In this document: piece by piece, positions 36,038 through 47,453 of the stretch
Layout: every line of letters starts with the position of its first letter
Numbering within the stretch: the first letter of the stretch is position 1
Program-made: the position numbers and the translations under genes
The notes under the pieces: model-generated
The model's input: only the letters and a program-made list of their open reading frames with translations
What the model was told of the DNA's origin: nothing
Databases searched by the model: none
DNA from: Tetracentron sinense
Lineage: Eukaryota; Streptophyta; Magnoliopsida; Trochodendrales; Trochodendraceae
Direction: 5' to 3'
Length of the DNA stretch: 64,000 nucleotides
Assembly (NCBI GenBank): GCA_015143295.1
Contig: CM026561.1
Coordinates: forward strand, 37,018,875 to 37,082,874

Positions 36038-36106
36038 AATACCGATCATAGACACCTTCTTGTCTTGTTCCTTCCGCATCCATTACTTCATCTCTGATCA
36101 GCGACA

Positions 36107-37400
36107 ATGTCCAATAGTTCCGGCACTACAGCCACCACTGAACCCACTATGACAATGTCCAACAGTTCCGGCACTACAGCCACCACTGAATCCACTATGG
36201 AAATCGGTAATCCTTTCTACCTCCATCACTCGGACAATCCGGGGACTGTTCTTGTTTCTCAGCCACTCAATGGTGACAATTATGCCTCTTGGAGCCGTGC
36301 CATGAGTATGGCACTCAATGCTAAGAACAAGACAAGCTTTGTTGACTGATCCATACCAAAACCTGATGCTCTTTCGCCAAGTTATTCCTTGTGGGTTCGC
36401 TGCAATAATATGGTCTCGTCATGGCTTCTCAATGCCATCAATCCAGATCTAGCACATAGTGTTCTCTACACCGAATCAGGGGATGAGATATGGACAGATT
36501 TAAAAGAGCGGTTCTCTCAAAGCAATGCAACGCGCATTTTCCAGATCAAGAGGTCTATTTCCTCTCATATTCAAGGTCAGAATTCTGTCGCATCTTATTT
36601 CAATTAGTTGAAAGGATATTGGGATGAGCTTGCTTCCTATATTTCTCTACAAACATGTAGTTGTGGGGCTCTCAAAAGCCTCACAGAACATGAGCAGCGA
36701 GAAAAGATCCTCCAATTTTTGATGGGTTTAAATGATACATACTCGGCCATTCGAGGACAGATTCTCCTCATGGAGCCGTTACCCTCATTGAATAAAACAT
36801 ACTCTCTTGTTCTTCAAGAGGAAAGGTAGCGAGAGATAACCATGAACACAAACAATGCCGATGTTTCTGCTCTTCTTGTTAATGCTGCCAGCACAGGAGG
36901 AAAATGGCGAGAACGCCCAACTTGTGAGCACTGCGGATTAGTTGGACACACCAAGACCAAGTGCTATAAACTACATGGTTACCCACCTGGTCACAGACTC
37001 CACAAGGCTGGTCGTGCCCCTCCCAAATAGAATTCCAGCGATTCTAGCAGCCCCTCCTTCACACCCGAGCAGTACCACCAAATCCTTTCTCTTCTCCAAA
37101 ATGGTAATCCTATGGCAAACCTTGCAGGTATATCTACTTGTTGTTTATCCTCCTTTGAAGCTAATTCTTGGATTATTGATACTGGTGCAAGTGATCACAT
37201 GGTTTCATCACCCACCTTCTTGCACAAACCCATTCCACCCAACACTTTACAACCTGTCAAATTACCCAATGGTGCCGCAGTGCCCATTACTCACATTGGA
37301 TCGGCTCACATTAGTCCAACCATGCATATTGACAATGTTTTGTGTGTTCCATCTTTCAAATTTAATCTTTTATCCATGAGTAAATTGACTCGCTCGTTGA
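36107..37400 (+). pseudogene. Copia gag-protease, four in-frame stops
   Basis: One frame throughout, no frameshift. Gag N-terminus NYASWSRAMSMALNAKN. The body includes WLLNAINPDLAHSVLY and FSQSNATRIFQIKRSI. The zinc knuckle CEHCGLVGHTKTKCYKLHG is CX2CX4HX4C. The protease has the catalytic motif IIDTGASDHM and ends at SKLTRSLNC, where the inverted block begins. Stops: TGA 36347-36349, TAG 36605-36607, TAG 36827-36829 and TAG 37028-37030. The N-terminal 50 bases hold a 15-codon direct duplication (SNSSGTTATTEPTM, twice). Gag-PR protein can no longer be made in one piece. Confidence 0.9.
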
Positions 37401-38595
37401 ATTGCTCTGATACCATATGAAGTTTTGGTATGAACCGAATTGATTTTATTACGTGAGGGATAAAACAATATATAGAGGTTGTACACAATTGGTATCCCTT
37501 GATCCTTGCCTTGATGGAGGGATAGTTTCCTATCTAAGAATGAGGTATGGGTTGGCTAGTAGTCGTTACAAGGTGCATATACAGAGTGTAGAATCAAACC
37601 AAATACAGAATATAGAATCAAGTTTACAATACGAAGTGGATGGGTAATCAGCCTTGGCAAGGGTGTAATGGTAGTCTCGTAACCAAGTAGAGGGCTGGAG
37701 ATGTCGTTGGGAGTGTCGGACAGCTGGTGGAGAGGCAACAAGAGAAAGTAAAGAAGGATCAGCCAAGAGAGGAGGGGTTTCGGCGATGACAATGGGCTGA
37801 GGGGCTCCATGTTCGAAGGGGGGAATGGGTAAGGGTAAAGAGGGGGTTGGTGATGGTGGGGTGGATGTGGTGGAAGGGGTGGTGGAGAAAGGAAATGTAG
37901 TTTCATGAAAAAGACATCCCGGCTGGAAAATATCTTGTGTGTGGTAAGATCATACATGCGGTAGGCCTTTTGGCCATAAGGGTAGCCAATGAAAATACAC
38001 TTTCGAGCTCGATGATCGAATTTTGTACGGCTTGTGCTAGTGTTAGTGGAAAAACAAAGACAACCGAAGACCCGTAAATGAGAGTAAGATGGTTGCTTGT
38101 GAAAAAGAACTTCATATGGTGTGCGGCCCGAGAGGAGGGGAGTAGGCATGCGATTTAAGAGATAAGTGGCGGTGAGCACACATTCACCCCAAAAACAAAT
38201 GGGTAAATGGGCTTGAAACCGTAAGGCCCGTGCCACCTCAAGAATGTGGCGATGTTTTCTTTCAACCACACCATTCTGTTGGGGTGTGTAGGCACAACTA
38301 CGTTGATGATAAATGCCATTTTCAACAAAAAATGAACTCATAGAAAGAAATTCAGCACCATTATCACTTCTTATAGATTGAACTTGCCGATGAAATTGAT
38401 TTTTCACTAAGGCTAGAAATGATTTTAATAGGGACTGAGTTTCAGATTTGAATTTCATTAGATAGGTCCACGTGCAACGGGAAAAATCATCAACAATTGT
38501 TAAAAAATAGTGTGCACCGGAATTAGAAGGTGTAGCATACCCACCCCAAATATCACAATGAATTAAACAAAATGGCTCAGCAGAAATTTTATTGC
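37401..38595 (-). other. Inverted block inside copia: IN core + LTR + PBS
   Basis: Read on the minus strand: integrase core, linker, a 215-bp LTR copy (37416-37630, lacking its first 10 bases), then the PBS (37404-37415). The left border falls inside the protease-IN junction at about 37400. The right border lies at a 13-bp palindrome, AGCAGAAATTTTA (38579-38591) / TAAAATTTCTGCT (38596-38608). The HHCC zinc domain that should precede the IN core was not found. Confidence 0.88.
37416..37630 (-). repeat. Third, inverted LTR copy inside copia
   Basis: Reverse complement of the terminal LTRs over 215 bases with three private differences (near 37454, 37563 and 37583). At the one site where the terminal LTRs differ it matches the 3' LTR. 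The missing 10 bases are TATTAGGAAG. It is oriented to fire leftward, antisense to gag. Confidence 0.9.
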
Positions 38596-38600
38596 TAAAA
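37640..38600 (-). pseudogene. Copia integrase core, inverted
   Basis: The catalytic core (rve) is open on the minus strand. First Asp in LIHCDIWG, second Asp in IRSDNGAEF, Glu in QNGVVERKHRHI, so the DDE triad is intact. It is followed by the GKR-type downstream wording (LRVFGCLCF, KCIFIGYPYGQKAYR) and a proline/histidine-rich linker ending DYHYTLAKADYPSTS, where it meets the inverted LTR. The N-terminal HHCC domain is missing. It cannot be read from the element's own sense transcript because it is on the other strand. Confidence 0.9.
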
Positions 38601-40150
38601 TTTCTGCTACTTTCGAACCCACTACTTTTGCTCAAGCTATGTAGGATCCTCAATGGCGAATTGCCATGGATGTTGAAATTACGATACTCGAGTGCAATCA
38701 TACTTGGACAGCTACTTCTTTGCCACCACATACCAAACCCATTGGTTGTAAGTGGGTTTATAAAATCAAGCACCGCTCTGATGGTAGTATCGAGCGCTAT
38801 AAGGCTCGCCTCATAGCCAAGGGCTATACACAGACCGTCGGGCTTGACTACCATGAGACATTTGCACCTGTTGCCAAACTTATCACTGTCCGATGTCTCC
38901 TTGCCATTGCCTCCGTTAAAAGATGGCCTCTTCATCAGTTAGACGTTCATAATGCATTCCTCCATGTAGATCTTGATGAGGAGGTCTACATGACCTTGCC
39001 TCCCGGTTATCCACGACATGGGGAGAAACTTATTTGTCGCCTACACAAATCTCTATATGGCCTCAAATAGGCTTCTCGCAATTGGTTCTCCAAGTTCTCG
39101 TCTATTGTTCGAGATGCGGGTTACATACAATCCAAAGCCAACTACTCACTATTTACTCGCTCTCATGGCTCCTCTTTCACAGCTGTTCTTGTCTATGTTG
39201 ACGACATCATTGTGTCCAGTAATCATCCTCCTGATATCCTTGCTCTTAAAGAATTTCTCCACCGTCGTTTTCATATCAAGGATCTTAGTCCTCTCAAGTT
39301 TTTTTTGGGCATAGAAATTGCCCGTTCTCCGCAAGGCATTTGCATCTCTCAACGCAAATATACTCTTGAGATTCTTGATGACATGGGCCTTCTTGGTGCT
39401 CGTCCAACAACATTTCCTATGGAGCAAAATCTTAAATTGACTATGGATGATGGCGAGCTTCTTTCCGACCCTACCATTTATCGCCGCCTTATTGGTCGTT
39501 TGATTTATCTGATGATCACACGACCCGACATTGTTTACTCTGTCCATGTCCTTAGTCAATTTATGCATCAACCACGCAAACCTCATCTTGATGCTGCCAT
39601 GCGTGTTCTTCGCTATTTAAAAGGTTCTCCAGGTCAAGGGCTTCTCTTATCATCTACAAGCAGTTTACAGTTGAAAGGTTTTTGCGATTCTGATTGGGCA
39701 AGCTGCCCTTGGACTCGGTGCTCTACCACTGGTTATTGTACTATGTTGGGTGATTCTCTCATTTCATGGAAAACCAAAAAGCAACACACGGTCTCCCGCT
39801 TATCGGCTGAAGCAGAATACCGTGCCCTGGCTGTTGCAAGTTGCGAACTCACTTGGCTCCTCTACCTCCTACACGACTTAGGGGTCTCACACTCACATCC
39901 AGTTATTTTATTTTGTGACAATCAAGCTGCCCTCCATATTGCAGCCAACCCAGTTTTCCATGAACGAACTAAACACATCGAACTCGATTGTCATTTAGTT
40001 CGTGAAAAAATCCAATCGGGTCTGATTCAAACTCGTCATCTTTCGACTGCACAACAAGTAGCCGATCTCTTCACTAAACCTTTGGGCAAAGCAAAATTTC
40101 AATATCTTGTTGGCAAGTTGGGTGTCCATAGTATTCACACTCCAACTTGA
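38596..40150 (+). pseudogene. Copia reverse transcriptase-RNase H, two in-frame stops
   Basis: Same frame as gag. The RT start is [12 protein letters not shown], then [30 protein letters not shown] and the catalytic YVDDIIV at about 39193-39213. RNase H includes [32 protein letters not shown] and [20 protein letters not shown]. It ends at 40150, seven bases before the 3' LTR. Stops: TAG 38642-38644 and TAG 39068-39070 (GLK-stop-ASRNWF, where Gln is usual). Otherwise intact. Confidence 0.92.
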
Positions 40151-40157
40151 GGGGGAG

Positions 40158-40382
40158 TATTAGGAAGATTGTAAACTTGATTCTATATTCTGTATTTGGT
40201 TTGATTCTACATTCTGTATATGCACCTTGTAACGGCTACTAGCCAACCCATACCTCATTCTTAGATAGGAAACTATCCCTCCATCAAGGCAAGGATCAAG
40301 GGATACCAATTGTGTACAACCTCTATATATTGTTTTATCCCTCAAGTAATAAAATCAATTCGGTTCATACCAAAACTTCATA
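40158..40382 (+). repeat. Copia 3' LTR, 225 bp
   Basis: Preceded by polypurine tract GAGGGGGAG; same ends as the 5' LTR. TSD CAGAT follows at 40383-40387. Confidence 0.93.
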
Positions 40383-40387
40383 CAGAT

Positions 40388-40857
40388 TGACCCAATTTAA
40401 TATTTCGTTAAAACTTAACGCAATCAAATTAAATAATTAAAAGCAGCACACTGAAATGAAAAGGTTCCCTTCTTATGGAAGTGCTAAATAAGAAGAATGA
40501 CCGACTCTGTTTGCAGCCGAAGCAAAATGTTAACATCTAACTCCATATGAAGCCTTAAGAGTGAGGAGCCAAATACCTGCTCTTGAATTATAACTCTTCC
40601 TCAAGGGACAAGTCAAATTTCAATAAATTTATTTTTTAAGATAACTCACAACATAGCCAAACTCTCTCCTTTACAAGCTCGGGAGCCAGAAAATTTAGCT
40701 CCATACTTCTCTATTGAATATTTAACGGAATTTACTCAAGATAACCTGATTAGTTTTGACCTCCTTCAGGTTGTGCATTATTCCTATTCTCCACAAATTT
40801 CCCCCTGCCATACAACACTATCAAAGTTGGGTACATTAAGGGGGTTCATCAACACCC
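40388..40857. other. Intergenic, no gene seen
   Basis: Unique AT-rich sequence between copia and the next solo LTR. Confidence 0.45.
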
Positions 40858-42194
40858 TGTTGGATTTAATTTGATTTTAAAATAATAAAATAATAAATTT
40901 ATTAGTGTTTATTATTATTAAATTATGATTTATTGTGTCTATGAGAGACATAATTGTATGTGTCTTAGTGTATTTGAATTTTGGTCCATTGAATCCATAT
41001 GGATCATTGGATAAGTTACTCTTGGAAATCAATGGTTTTGATGAAGAGAAATGAACCTAACATTTATGTAGATCTTTGGGTAATGACTTGAGACCTTTCT
41101 TTATCCAACGTTTTCTATAGAGTTTGTCTCTTTAACTTTACAAGTCACAACGCATGTGTTCATGGCATGGATGTCAATGGATAACGTTTGACTCTTCAAT
41201 TTCCTTGTGTGCCGTGCTTATCATGAGTACTCTCATCATCTCTATAAATAGAGAAAGGGTATGAGACTTGGAGAGATCATCCCAGCCGTAGAAGCTCTGC
41301 CGATATACCTCCAGATCAAGTAAGTCTTATACGCGTGTTGCAGAGGTATAATAAGACGGGTTCGAGTCATACTTTGAAGATTTTCTTATCCACTCTAATC
41401 TCTCTTGACCAGCCATATCATATGACTGATCTTTCTTGGGATCGGACTATTTAGTTCGGACCCATTTAATTGATGTAAATGGACTGTCTTTTTAGACAGA
41501 CCTCGAGATTAATTTTTGACAATCCAAATGGATCGTCTCTTTACTAGACTAATTGGACAGACTCTTTTGGGTCCGTCCTAACTGACTAGTATTTTGAGAT
41601 AATCCGATCGGATCATCGAATTTTTGGATTGGTCCTTAATTGGACTAATCCATCAACCCGAAACCGCATAAGCTAATGGGGAGACTCTGTCGAATTTTTT
41701 GGACAATTTGCAACACTTAAAATAATTAAATTTATAAGTGTTTTGAAATAATCGGCAAAATAATTTTACCCGGTTTGAAACAATATTTTGTGAAACGATT
41801 TCTTGAAATTAAATTAAATTAATTTAATTGAAATCAATTCTGATACAATAAAATTAAATTGATTAATTTTATATATGTGGTTAAATTTAAAGTATGTGAA
41901 GAAATTAAATTTTAATTTAAAATTAATTTTTCCGGGCATTCTAAAGGAGGTACCGTCGTTTCGCCAAGTAGTGCAAACTTGTAGGGAAAGACCGGAGGAA
42001 TCCGAGCTGAGTTGAATCCCGGAGATAGAGTTGCCTTATCCCTTGCACAATGAGAGGCTTCGACTATCTTAAAGAAAGACTCTTCGAGCGCCTTTCAGTT
42101 CGAATGATTCATTGTAAAACTATTTATTTTATTTCTTTGTTTATTGTAGCTAATTGTGCTCTGATTTGTGAATGTTTTTAGACTACCGTCAACA
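40858..42194 (+). mobile_element. Solo LTR, 1337 bp
   Basis: Begins TGTTGGATTTAATTTG, ends CTACCGTCAACA, with TSD CACCC (40853-40857, 42195-42199). The TGTTG...CAACA ends are typical of copia LTRs. A good TATA box TATAAATA at 41243-41250 is followed by the R/U5-like part. No internal domain, so recombined to a solo LTR. Confidence 0.75.
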
Positions 42195-42199
42195 CACCC

Positions 42200-43723
42200 T
42201 GCGTGAGTGGTAGGGGTGGCCTTCTAAGGGGAAGGTCTGGGATGCACCCCACCCCCTGCAGGTACGAGCAGCAAGAGCTCCACTGCCTATGCTAACTTCT
42301 GACGGGCTAACTCTACTGACGTAGGTAAATGATATCAACTACCCAAAAACAAAAAGGGGGGGGGGGGGGTTCATGCCTAGAATATGCCTATACTTCTTCT
42401 AACCCTCAAATTGCACTTTTCTTGCCCGAGGACAATTTTAGACATTTTAGCCCTTTAAAGTAACTCAGGGTGAGATTTGAAAAAACTATGAACACAGAAT
42501 GGGATACAAGCAAAATATGGAAAGACGTGGGGAAAAATAGAAAACGTCAAAATCCAGGGGCATCCATATAAAAACCCCTAGTATTTCCAACTCAAGGCTC
42601 GTGGATAGAGCATTAAAAGGGTTAATACCACTACATCCACGGCGGTTTTCTAAATTCACTCAAATTTGAGACAACCAATTTTCTACGAGTACTACTTCTG
42701 CTATCCTTAAACACTAGCAACACCCCTGTGCGATGCACAGGATAAGAAAAAGATAAAATATTTAATTATAAATAATAATAAAAAATAGTATTAAAAAATA
42801 ATTTTCCTCTATGGTGATAATCGGATTTGGCAAATCCAGTTATCACCCCCGAGGTCGCCACGTGTTCCTTTTAACACCCCTTAATTGTGGTTAAGATTCA
42901 CCCACCCCTAGGGTTCAACCACTCATCTTTGGTTTTTTTTTTTTAATTAAATCTTTTTTTAATATTAAATAACTATTTTTAATATTAAAATATTTAAAAA
43001 AAGAATTAATATTTTTTTTCTAAGAACCAAGGATGGGTGAATCTGACAGGTAAATAACATGTAGTCATGGTGTAGTCATCAAATACTGGTCCAATTTTTA
43101 GGTTGATTGACAAGTATAGGTCAATTTGTAAAGTACTTAGAGGGATCCATGACATAACTGAAATTTTCGTAAAAGATGTAAAATTCAAATTATATCTAAG
43201 GTTTTGATTCTAGAATTTAATTGAGGCTCAATTATGGTTAGGAACACACCTAATGAAAAATTGAATAATCTAGTTCAAATATAGGATTTAATTACAAAAT
43301 TCAATAATTGTCCCACTATCAAATTCTGAAATTTAGGGTTATCTATCCAAAAGTCAAATATGAAGCAAAATAAAGGTTTTGGATGATAAGGTTACCTTAA
43401 TAAGGCTTGGTGGCAACTATAGAACCGTAGTTTTGTGATTGAATCGATCAAAATCTCCCTTGTGTAGGTTTGGGCCACTTAGGGTTACTTCAATCTTTTG
43501 ATTCCAACACCCGAGAAATATCAATAAGTAGCAATCAACAATCACTGATTCAACACTAGCAAGAAGTAATTTTAATATTAACTCAACATAAACTACTCAA
43601 GGCCCTACACTTATTCCCATTCTAATTCCAACTTAGAAATCCCTAATAATATTGACGCTTATTCTCTTAATAGCATATAGAGAATATTTGATTTCTAAAA
43701 CAAAAACAATCTAATAAAATAAA
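42200..43723. other. Intergenic repeat debris
   Basis: Poly-G run of 14 at 42356-42369. CACTACATCCACGGCGGTTT at about 42631 looks like a CACTA-type tip with a subterminal motif, but only about 80 bp follow before unrelated sequence. 42845-43045 holds two inverted copies of the GTGGTTAAGATTCACCC repeat family around an AT-rich core. No gene. Confidence 0.45.
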
Positions 43724-44460
43724 GGTGGTGTTATGAGCACACCAATATTTGATGACTACACCTCATTTATAAATTTTCTTATATTTTCAAGCTCTCTATA
43801 TTTTTATATGTGCACCCCATTTATAATTCTTTTATTTTTCAACCGGATTTCTTCTCTATTCGTCATCACCTCTATACGGTCTTGTCATCATTTCTCTATT
43901 AACCAAAATTTTCTCATGTTCTTGTTTTTAGTTTGACAATTTAAAAAAAAAAAATTTATTCATTTTATTAAAAATTAATTATATGACTTCTCACATGGCT
44001 TTTATTTTCTTTGAATGATCGATAGCTATTGAAAATTCAATTTTGTTTGACAATTTCTAATTATTTGAAGTTCCCTCCATTTAAGTGAGAGAAATGAATA
44101 AAAATAAGAGGAAAAAAAAAAAGATTACTGGTATTGAAATTTTTGTACACCATCATAGTGTACTTCCATAGTTTATTACTGAAAAATATCAAATGAGAAA
44201 TTTTCAATCTTTAATTAAACAAGTGGTGATTGCATTATTTATTCTTGAGTAAAGTGACTCTTAAATGAAAGTGAAGCTAACATTACCCACTATTCTAATA
44301 ATTAATTAATTTGAAGTTTGGTATGTAACTATGAATTTTATAAGTAATTTTTTTTTATTTTGGTGTGCATTTAAAATTTTAAGATACTAATGGTGTGCGG
44401 TCATCAATTTTAAAAAATAGGGTGTAATAATTAAGTATTGGGGTGCACCTAACACTACCC
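43724..44460. mobile_element. Mutator-type MITE, 737 bp, 9-bp TSD
   Basis: Perfect 9-bp direct repeats TAAAATAAA (43715-43723, 44461-44469), the Mutator hallmark. TIRs about 40 bp, imperfect: left GGTGGTGTTATGAGCACACC, right inward GGGTAGTGTTAGGTGCACCC, both continuing CAATA. No transposase; AT-rich interior. Confidence 0.78.
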
Positions 44461-44469
44461 TAAAATAAA

Positions 44470-46780
44470 GACTTCTAATTTAAAAGTAAAAAAACTCTTC
44501 TAATGGACTTTGACGTAAGTCCAACAACATAGTAAATCTGGCCCATTCAAGAAGTTAGCCCCTTAGGGAATATAAAGCCAACCGTAAGGCCCCATGTGGG
44601 TCTGGGGCCCACAATAGGAAACCCTATTTTGTTGGGTTTCCTCTTTACGAAATTAAGCTCCTGCATCATGGAATCTCTATTAATTCTATTACTTTTAAAT
44701 CTTTGAACGTACATTATGGACCTAAAACGAAGATAACTGTTGGCATCAAGTTTCGGCTACCGCAAAGTTCAACAATGAGTGTTGTTACTGGTTCACCAAC
44801 TCATGCAACCTCAGCTACTGCGTCAGAGGATCATGGATTAGCTGTCACTCCTGAAACAAGCCCAGCGATGCCCTCAGTCTAGTTTCCTCAACTTTTATTG
44901 TCATTTATTGACCATGTGTCAAGGTCAACTTTTTGATTTGGCGGAACAACCATGTGTCGCCTTGATCATCCCATGATCTCAGCCAGCCTTACACTATTCA
45001 TACAACGAACGGACCCAACGTCTCATGCTACAATGTTATGACAAGGCACAACCCACCCACTACCGACTCTCATCCACTAAGTTATGCTCAGCTAGCTTAC
45101 GCATTACTTCACCATATCACATCTGACACTCGTCCAACACATAAGGTTCTCGCGCCACCAAGGTTTCGTCTCACGCATCTTGGATGCCGCTAAAGTTCAT
45201 CGATCAAGCTGAACATCCAACATGGTCAAATACTCTCAAACACAACTATCAGTCATCCCCATGCATCACGGATAGCTTAAGAGCATCACTGCCCCGTTGA
45301 TCAAGCATTGAGGGCAAAACGCCCATAACACGATCCTTGGTCTATAACCTAGTATCCCAACCATACTTCGCATCGCTCTTAGATGACCATGATCCATAAC
45401 TCACGCTTAAGGTCAAACTAGGTTGGAACCTCTTGGCTGGAGGCTCCACGCAATGCTAGGAAGTCCATCTCCTTTGCACCATCCTTGGATGCTCCAACAA
45501 CCATTCAAGGAAACCCCCCTTCAGCATCCTAGAGTCTGTCCCCAACTCCTTTGAGGTTGCTCATTAGGTGGCCCCAGATGTGCCACAAGGGAAGGCAGAG
45601 CTACACCCTTCTCCTCAAGGTGGAGCCTTTAGCCCATTTCTAAAAGGAAACATCCTATGTGTTGGGGGAGTCATATTGGCCTTTTTCAGAGCAACACATT
45701 GAATCTCCACAAACTGAAACTTGTATCAACTTTATCTTCGAATGAAGGTACTATCGGCCCTACTTCCAACATGTCATGTGGGTCTCACAACACTCACCCA
45801 TTATGTGTCCGATAGAATGCGTAGCCTAAGTTTCACCCTACAAATCTTCATGTGCACTTCACCCAAACCATAGTATCTCATACACAATATCAAGACACCT
45901 CTGTGTCCCTTCAAACTCCATGTAATACTTATCTACTAAGCAATACGGTACCCCAACATCAAGGCACCAACCTTACACCCTGCTACATTAACGCTTGTAT
46001 AATGCATCGCCCATCACCTAGGCAAGACATAGGCATTGTTTGCCCAAGTTCGGGTCATCCTGGCCCATTATCACGGTCATAGCATTACATAACCACTATG
46101 TCTGTGACACTCTCCCCCACCTGATTAGGCCGATGTCCTTGTTGACAATAGTCAAGTATTCATCAACTCCACAACATGGCTTGCACACCTGCTCTTTCCT
46201 TAGATCAAAACTCACTTTTGAAGGCCTAACCCATCAATTACTACCTCAAACTTCACATTCTCATGAATTTTGCTTAAAATAATCACCACACTTCGCCCAA
46301 TTTCACACTGAACTTGGCCTCGGAGTCTCTATACACTGCCTCCGTCTTCAACACTTCTATCTTCAACACGTTGCCCGAGCTTCTGAGAGGGATTATCTAC
46401 CTTGAATTTCTTTAATTACACTTCTAGTGCACATCTCCATGTGCGCTTTGGTCCTCTCAAGACCATTATTTGGTTGTCTCAAGCATTACTCTGACACTGA
46501 TTATCACCGTGAACTTTATTCTTTAATCTCACAACAAGCTATATATTTTACAAAAAGTTGTTTTTAAAATTTTAAAAATATTATAATTTTTTTAAATATA
46601 AATTTATACATATTGTTAGAAAAAATTTAAACATTTTAATTGGCTACTGTGAAATGCTATATATTAACGATCATTGTTTGAAACAGGTTCGAAATGGCGC
46701 CAAAGAAGAGTGTAGAGAACATCGAAGATATATGGTGGTAGTATGCTGACCCTATTAATGGTAATATAATGCACCCCTAC
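44470..46780. other. Unassigned, repeat-like region
   Basis: A CT-rich, low-GC-skew stretch without long frames. A piece at 44740-44880 reads TGSPTHATSATASEDHG and ends PAMPSV-stop, like a protein C-terminus of unknown origin. 46694-46780 reads MAPKKSVENIEDIWW-stop-YADPINGN, vaguely hAT-like. No gene or element is supported. Confidence 0.3.
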
Positions 46781-47361
46781 TTAAGGGCTGAAATCCAGCT
46801 TCTAACTGATGACCTTAGACCCCGTTCAAATTTCTTTGCTCTTTTTGCCTCATCTACGACAACATGTGGAGAAAACCTAACCAATTCAGCAAACTTTGCT
46901 TCATATTGTGCCACTGATTTTATTCTGTTGTATCAAACTCTAAAAATTCAACTTCTTTTTGATCTTGCAGACTTTCAAGAAAATATTTTTCATAGAATAA
47001 TTCTATGAATCGCGCCCAAGTAATCTGTTCGTCTCTTTGTGTTTGAATTCTTCTTGTTGTTTTCCACCAATATTCCGCTTCACCCTCTAACATAAACACA
47101 ATAAGAAGGACTCTCTGCTCATCTAAACAACCCATTACTTCAAAAATCTTTTCCATCTGCATAACCCATCGTTCTGCTTCTAATGGATCAGGAGCACCTT
47201 TAAAGGAAGGTGGATTTTGGCCTCTTAAATCTGTCTACAATTTGGTGGTTGTCAGTCACTAGCTGAATTTGCATATTGGTGTTTTGCATTTGCTGCTGTA
47301 AAATAGCAGTCATACTCTCTAAAGCCTTGCACACTTCTCCCATACTAGTATATCTCCTCAT
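46781..47361 (-). pseudogene. Ty3/gypsy gag pseudogene, minus strand
   Basis: Starts MRRYTSMGEVCKALESMTAI at 47361. After a frameshift it continues GQNPPSFKGAPDPLEAERW, then MQMEKIFEVMGCLDEQRVLL, EGEAEYWWKTTRR and WARFIELFYEKYF. After a second frameshift it runs SVAQYEAKFAELVRFSPHVV and KKFERGLRSSVRSWIS, breaking off at about 46781. This is the Retrotrans_gag capsid of a chromovirus-like gypsy. No knuckle or pol follows; truncated by rearrangement. Confidence 0.82.
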
Positions 47362-47453
47362 TGCAAAATATATGTCCACACAACACTTGCTATTAATATG
47401 ATGCTAAGTTATCTATCTAGATTCTTATTTCAGAACCTAGGGTCAAAAACCTA

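Larger units (their letters stand above)
35801..40382 (+). mobile_element. Young but internally rearranged Ty1/copia element
   Basis: 5' LTR 35801-36025, 3' LTR 40158-40382, TSD CAGAT (35796-35800, 40383-40387). The LTRs differ at one base of 225. PBS TGGTATCAGAGC directly follows the 5' LTR, and polypurine tract GAGGGGGAG (40149-40157) precedes the 3' LTR. Order inside: gag and protease (+), then an inverted block of about 1.2 kb holding a third LTR copy plus PBS and the integrase core (-), then RT and RNase H (+). Six in-frame stops. Normal copia order is gag-PR-IN-RT-RH on one strand. Confidence 0.93.

Noticed and set aside
42631-42715. CACTACATCCACGGCGG as the left end of the CACTA element
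   Set aside because: Matches the right terminus only for CACTACA and is followed by unrelated DNA; better seen as a fragment of another element.
44740-44880. Peptide tail ...ASEDHGLAVTPETSPAMPSV-stop
   Set aside because: Short isolated frame, no upstream coding continuation found.
46694-46780. MAPKKSVENIEDIWW-stop-YADPING as a hAT transposase start
   Set aside because: Too short, has a stop, and no BED finger or hATC domain nearby.
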